This document shows, one piece after another, positions 60,813-64,000 of a DNA stretch of 64,000 bases (the stretch's first letter is position 1; every line of letters begins with the position of its first letter). The notes under the pieces were generated by a model that was not told the DNA's origin, ran no database searches, and was given only the letters and a program-made list of their open reading frames with translations. Made by a program: the position numbers and the translations under genes. Origin of the DNA: Alkalibacillus flavidus (GTDB lineage: Bacteria; Bacillota; Bacilli; Bacillales; Alkalibacillaceae); assembly GCF_040545925.1 (NCBI RefSeq), contig NZ_JBEPMX010000008.1, positions 1 to 64,000 on the forward strand, given 5' to 3'.

Positions 60813-61034
60813 ATGTTTGATCAAGTACAAGAAGTAATTGGTAAATTACGCCCGTTTTTATTACGTGACGGCGGGGACGTTGAACTCGTTGACGTTGATG
60901 ATGGTATTGTGTTATTACGTCTAAAAGGCGCTTGTGGTAATTGCCCAAGTTCGGCTATTACACTTAAGGCTGGTATTGAACGAGCCCTAATCGCGGAAGT
61001 TCCTGGTGTTAAAGAAGTTGAACAAATTTTCTAA
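60813..61034 (+). CDS. yutI: NifU C-terminal-domain Fe-S scaffold (YutI)
   Basis: A 73-residue NifU-like protein (also called NfuA-type). The cluster-binding CGNCPSS motif lies near residue 41. It should receive and pass on Fe-S clusters in the cytoplasm, in line with yutM nearby. It is monocistronic, with a terminator at 61050-61083. Confidence 0.95.
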   Translation: MFDQVQEVIGKLRPFLLRDGGDVELVDVDDGIVLLRLKGACGNCPSSAITLKAGIERALIAEVPGVKEVEQIF

Positions 61035-61049
61035 TACCCTTATAGTTAA

Positions 61050-61083
61050 GCCCTCAATGCTTAAGACATTGAGGGCTTGTTTT
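61050..61083. terminator. Convergent terminator between yutI and the dehydrogenase gene
   Basis: GCCCTCAATG and CATTGAGGGC form a perfect 10-bp stem followed by TTGTTTTA. Confidence 0.9.
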
Positions 61084-61086
61084 ATA

Positions 61087-62055
61087 TTATACATTAACAG
61101 GTGTTTTCGGCTCTTCACCTGATAACACGCGTTCAATATTCTCTTTCGTTAACCACATCATAGCCGTCCGTGTTTCAAAGCTAGATGACCCAATATGTGG
61201 CAAAGCAACGACTTGTTCGCACTGTAATAACGGATGATCTGCTTGGATAGGTTCTTGTTGAAACACATCTAATCCGGCACCACGAATATCGCCAGCTTGT
61301 AATGCATCGTATAAATCGTCCTCGTTCACGACAGCTCCGCGAGACGTATTAATGAAAAACGCTGACGATTTCATCTGTTTAAAGACTGACCGATTGAACA
61401 TGCCCTTCGTTTCTTCGGTTAGTGGCGTCATACAGATGACAAAATCAGATTGTGTCATCACATCATCAAATGATCGATACTCAACACCTAGTTGCTTTTC
61501 TGCCTGTTCTTTACGTGAACGGTTGTGATATAAAACGGTCATGTCAAACCCTTTCGCACGTTTGGCAACAGCTTCGCCAATACTACCCATCCCTATAATG
61601 CCTAAGGTTTTATGATGAACATCGTGCCCTGCTAGCATATACGGCGACCATGACGTCCATTTGTCCTCTTTAATATGCTTCACCGCTTCAGGAATACGAC
61701 GAGCTGTAGCTAATAATAAACCGAACGTTAAATCGGCTGTTGTATCCGTTAATACATCCGGGGTGTTCGTTACGATAACGCCATGCCTTGAGGCAGCTTG
61801 AACATCAATATTATCGTAACCAACAGCCAAATTAGCAACCACCTTTAAGTTTGGCGCTTGTTGCATTAATTCATCATCAATCGAATCGGTTAACATCGTC
61901 AATAAAGCATCCGCCTCGCGCGCCTTACTTAATAACACATCTCGAGGTACTGTTGTTTCTTCCTCTCCCCACATTTCGACATGATATTCGTTCGCTAAAG
62001 CACTCACCACGTCATCAGCTATTTTTCGTGTGATATAAACAAATGGCTTAGTCAT
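61087..62055 (-). CDS. D-2-hydroxyacid dehydrogenase (glyoxylate/hydroxypyruvate reductase type)
   Basis: A 322-residue NAD(P)-dependent dehydrogenase. The Rossmann motif GIIGMGSIGEAVAKR lies near residue 153, the catalytic Arg in NTSRGAVVNEDDL near 237, Glu in QQEPIQ near 266 and His in ALPHIGSS near 285. The family covers glyoxylate, hydroxypyruvate and 2-ketogluconate reductases; the substrate cannot be decided from sequence. Confidence 0.9.
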   Translation of the reverse strand: MTKPFVYITRKIADDVVSALANEYHVEMWGEEETTVPRDVLLSKAREADALLTMLTDSIDDELMQQAPNLKVVANLAVGYDNIDVQAASRHGVIVTNTPDVLTDTTADLTFGLLLATARRIPEAVKHIKEDKWTSWSPYMLAGHDVHHKTLGIIGMGSIGEAVAKRAKGFDMTVLYHNRSRKEQAEKQLGVEYRSFDDVMTQSDFVICMTPLTEETKGMFNRSVFKQMKSSAFFINTSRGAVVNEDDLYDALQAGDIRGAGLDVFQQEPIQADHPLLQCEQVVALPHIGSSSFETRTAMMWLTKENIERVLSGEEPKTPVNV

Positions 62056-62082
62056 TCGATCACCTCAAATATTATTTTAAAC

Positions 62083-62850
62083 TTAAACCTCATCCCATTC
62101 GGCTAATGTTTTTAACGAATACGTCGGTTGCACCGCAACATGTTGCAAGTCGTCTTGTGACGTAACACCTGTTTCAACGTGTAAAGTATCAATATTCGCT
62201 TGAATGCCTGCCATAATATCGGTGTCATAGTTATCGCCAACCATAATGGCTTGATCATGTAAAACATCCATCTGTTCAAGCGCTAAATCGACCATTAGAC
62301 GGTCAGGTTTTCCAACGACGATGGGTTCAGTTTTCGTTACCTGCCTAATCAAATCAACATAAGCCCCATTGCCTGGGACAAACCCTTCCTCTGTTGGTAC
62401 TCGAATATCCGGATTCGTCGCCACGAATGTCGCCCCAGACTGTATATGTAGACAAGCGTCTTTAATTTTTTGATACGTTACATAACGATCAATTCCGACC
62501 ACAACAAAATCTGGATTGTCGTTGGTGATCGTTAACCCCCGTGATTGTAAAGCCTCTTCTACACCCGCTTCACCAATCATGAAAACCGATGCCTGGTCAG
62601 ACACTTCTTTAATATAATCAGCCGCAATAATAGACGGTGTTAAAATCGTACTTTCATCAACGTTAATATCATGTTTCGCCAGCTTTTCAACCGTTTTAGC
62701 ACGCGTTCGTGACGAATTATTGGTCACAAACCGAAATGGTACACCTTCCGTTTGCAACTTGTTAATAAACGCCGCAGCCTCTGGAATCGCGGCATTCCCT
62801 CGGTACATCGTGCCATCTAAATCAATTAAATATGCTTGATAACGTGCCAT
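62083..62850 (-). CDS. yutF: HAD-family sugar phosphatase (YutF, NagD-like)
   Basis: About 255 residues of HAD subfamily IIA. Motif I is IDLDGTMYRG near residue 9, motif II VTNNSSRT near 42, and VGDNYDTDIMAG near 200 provides the last acidic motif. It removes phosphate from small sugar phosphates or nucleotides in relatives. The start at 62850 has AAGGGG upstream and follows the yutE stop by 1 base, as in a coupled pair. Confidence 0.93.
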   Translation of the reverse strand: MARYQAYLIDLDGTMYRGNAAIPEAAAFINKLQTEGVPFRFVTNNSSRTRAKTVEKLAKHDINVDESTILTPSIIAADYIKEVSDQASVFMIGEAGVEEALQSRGLTITNDNPDFVVVGIDRYVTYQKIKDACLHIQSGATFVATNPDIRVPTEEGFVPGNGAYVDLIRQVTKTEPIVVGKPDRLMVDLALEQMDVLHDQAIMVGDNYDTDIMAGIQANIDTLHVETGVTSQDDLQHVAVQPTYSLKTLAEWDEV

Positions 62851-62851
62851 A

Positions 62852-63301
62852 CTAGCTTTCCCCTTCACGTTTTTTGAAAGCCGTAATAGGCCCCATCTCT
62901 CGTTCCAAATAACGATAAATATGACTCGGAAATTGCTTCAACGTTTGAATGCCATCATCCATCGCAGTCCGTAATGTGTCATGATTTATGTTCGTGTAAT
63001 CTTTAATGACTGTCGAACGCATACCAATCACTCGTTTATATGTTGATTCTGTCTCAGCTGGTATGACTTGTTCATCGATTAAAATATCAATAATGTCGTC
63101 ATAACTACCAGGGTCACGCATAATAAAGCCATCTATCATCATATTTCCAACATCAATAATCGACTCAATCGTCATATGAACGATTCGCTCAAGCCCGAAT
63201 AGTTGGTCATCAGTTGAAAAATCAGTTCGCTCATACGTTTCAAGCAATCGGTTATAATACGTTAATGTCTCATCAATGGATTCTTGATCAACAAAATACA
63301 T
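62852..63301 (-). CDS. yutE: YutE family protein (DUF86, HepT-like)
   Basis: About 149 residues, all-helical, of the HepT-like DUF86 family; synteny with yutF and yutD supports YutE. The start at 63301 has AAAGGA upstream. The HepT toxin RNase motif (R-x4-6-H) is not intact: MRSTVIKDYTNIN has Arg and Tyr but no His at the expected place. No partner MNT antitoxin gene is next to it, so it is unlikely to be a toxin. Confidence 0.87.
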   Translation of the reverse strand: MYFVDQESIDETLTYYNRLLETYERTDFSTDDQLFGLERIVHMTIESIIDVGNMMIDGFIMRDPGSYDDIIDILIDEQVIPAETESTYKRVIGMRSTVIKDYTNINHDTLRTAMDDGIQTLKQFPSHIYRYLEREMGPITAFKKREGES

Positions 63302-63424
63302 CGTGATCATTCCTTTCTTCAATTAGTTTATCACAATTAAATGAACCTTATATAATATTATTTTTGCGTCATACTAAGGGAAAACAATAACTCATTTCCA
63401 TTCGTAAACGAAAGGACGATTCGT

Positions 63425-63697
63425 GTGGCAAAAAAGAAGAAAAACGACGATTTCGCAACTGTCGAAGTACAACAAAATATGCAAGTCCCTGAAGAATTTC
63501 CTGAAGGGACATATGGTGAACCAGTTCATGATGAACCACTTCAAGCGCGTGAATACGATCCAAAACGTCGCCATTATTCTGCGTTTAACTATGAGAATAA
63601 ACAACTTCATCATGATATTCCACGGCAATATCCGTCTGCGCATCAACCGAATAACTTCCCTGATGACGAAGATCCTGAACATCCTGATAAAGGATAA
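63425..63697 (+). CDS. Small conserved soluble protein of Bacillaceae
   Basis: 90 residues with a GTG start at 63425 (AAAGGA 6 bases upstream). Lysine-rich at the start, then hydrophilic with QVPEEFPEGTYGEPV and RRHYSAFNYENKQLHHDIPR. Similar short proteins annotated only as cytosolic occur in other Bacillaceae. Probably largely disordered. Function unknown. Confidence 0.75.
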   Translation: MAKKKKNDDFATVEVQQNMQVPEEFPEGTYGEPVHDEPLQAREYDPKRRHYSAFNYENKQLHHDIPRQYPSAHQPNNFPDDEDPEHPDKG

Positions 63698-63705
63698 TGG
63701 CACAA

Positions 63706-63736
63706 AATTGACCGGACAACAAATATCCGGTCAATT
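63706..63736. terminator. Convergent terminator before yutD
   Basis: AATTGACCGG and CCGGTCAATT form a 10-bp stem; the A- and T-rich flanks allow use on either strand. Confidence 0.75.
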
Positions 63737-64000
63737 ATGAATCCACTCGTTTCATGACAAAATAAGCACAACCAAAATTACAGTATTCATACAAATAATC
63801 TTCTAATGTCGAAATCTTCGTGTCAAATGTGGCTTTTTGATTTTGGTCATCATAGAACCCTTTTAAACGTAATTGACCAAACCCCCAATCACCGACAATA
63901 TAATCATATTTCGTTAAAATATCGCTAAACCGCTGTTCAACCACGTCTTCTTGGAAGCCTTCGCGGTAATCATGGATTAATTCGTATTGTTGTCCTAATA
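63735..64000 (-). CDS. yutD: YutD family protein (DUF1027), partial
   Basis: The C-terminal 87 codons are visible. The frame stays open to the right edge, and residues before the first internal start-like codon (LGQQYELIHDYREGFQ) match the YutD family, as do DILTKYDYIVGDWGFGQLRL and CNFGCAYFVMKR. The true start lies beyond 64000. Function unknown. Confidence 0.88.
   Translation of the reverse strand, partial: LGQQYELIHDYREGFQEDVVEQRFSDILTKYDYIVGDWGFGQLRLKGFYDDQNQKATFDTKISTLEDYLYEYCNFGCAYFVMKRVDS

Noticed and set aside
62852..63301. A HepT/MNT toxin-antitoxin pair
   Set aside because: There is no nucleotidyltransferase antitoxin gene beside it and the RNase motif is incomplete; synteny points to yutE.

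Overview
The window is chromosomal DNA of a low-GC Gram-positive bacterium, most likely a member of the Bacillaceae. The gene order copies two Bacillus subtilis segments (ytqB-ytpB-ytpA-ytoA-metK-pckA-ytkD-men-menA, and yugO-N-K-I-patB through rib, deoD, bioY, pepA, yuiD-C-B, ndh, yumC, yutM, dapF, yuzB/D, yutI, yutF/E/D). Regulation is Firmicutes-like: T-box, SAM-I and FMN leaders, a CcpN-type site on pckA, a Rex-type site on ndh and a BirA-type site on bioY. Many proteins are rich in Asp and Glu, as in moderate halophiles, but the species cannot be fixed from this sequence.

Layout. 1-550: the 5' end of a 16S rRNA gene, leaving the window on the left, behind three stacked promoters. 548-8300: leuS with a leucine T-box, then a partner-switching signalling cluster (HATPase kinase, broken membrane sensor, PP2C phosphatase, FapA-like protein, STAS antagonist). 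8400-16500: mnmM, ytpBA, ytoA, metK, pckA, ytkD and two uncharacterised genes. 16600-25700: menaquinone synthesis (menF-D-H-B-E-C on the minus strand, menA on the plus strand) and a hotdog thioesterase. 25700-44500: K+ channel, alcohol dehydrogenase, S1-domain protein, patB, sodC, ribDEBAH behind an FMN riboswitch, a release-factor-like protein, deoD, bioY, pepA, yuiDCB, ndh and yumC.

44566-58825: a roughly 14.2-kb integrated element inserted into the 3' end of the Fe-S carrier gene yutM/erpA. It is visibly more GC-rich than its surroundings and is bounded by 103-bp direct repeats. It carries a tyrosine integrase, replication-type genes, a serine recombinase, a divergent repressor switch with repeated operators, a helicase-like ATPase, a string of small coupled genes, and both terminase subunits. 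It has no recognisable portal, capsid, tail or lysis gene. It looks like a phage satellite or a strongly reduced prophage and is the main novelty here. The element supplies a replacement yutM 3' end whose differences from the displaced host end are all synonymous.

58725-64000: the restored yutM, dapF, yuzB, yuzD, yutI, a 2-hydroxyacid dehydrogenase, yutF, yutE, a small acidic protein and the start of yutD.

Other points worth attention are six TCGCYGA motifs at an exact 21-bp period upstream of deoD, the FapA/partner-switching cluster with its disrupted sensor, a hairpin that would hide the ribD ribosome-binding site, and a small mobile-looking repeat between menB and menE.
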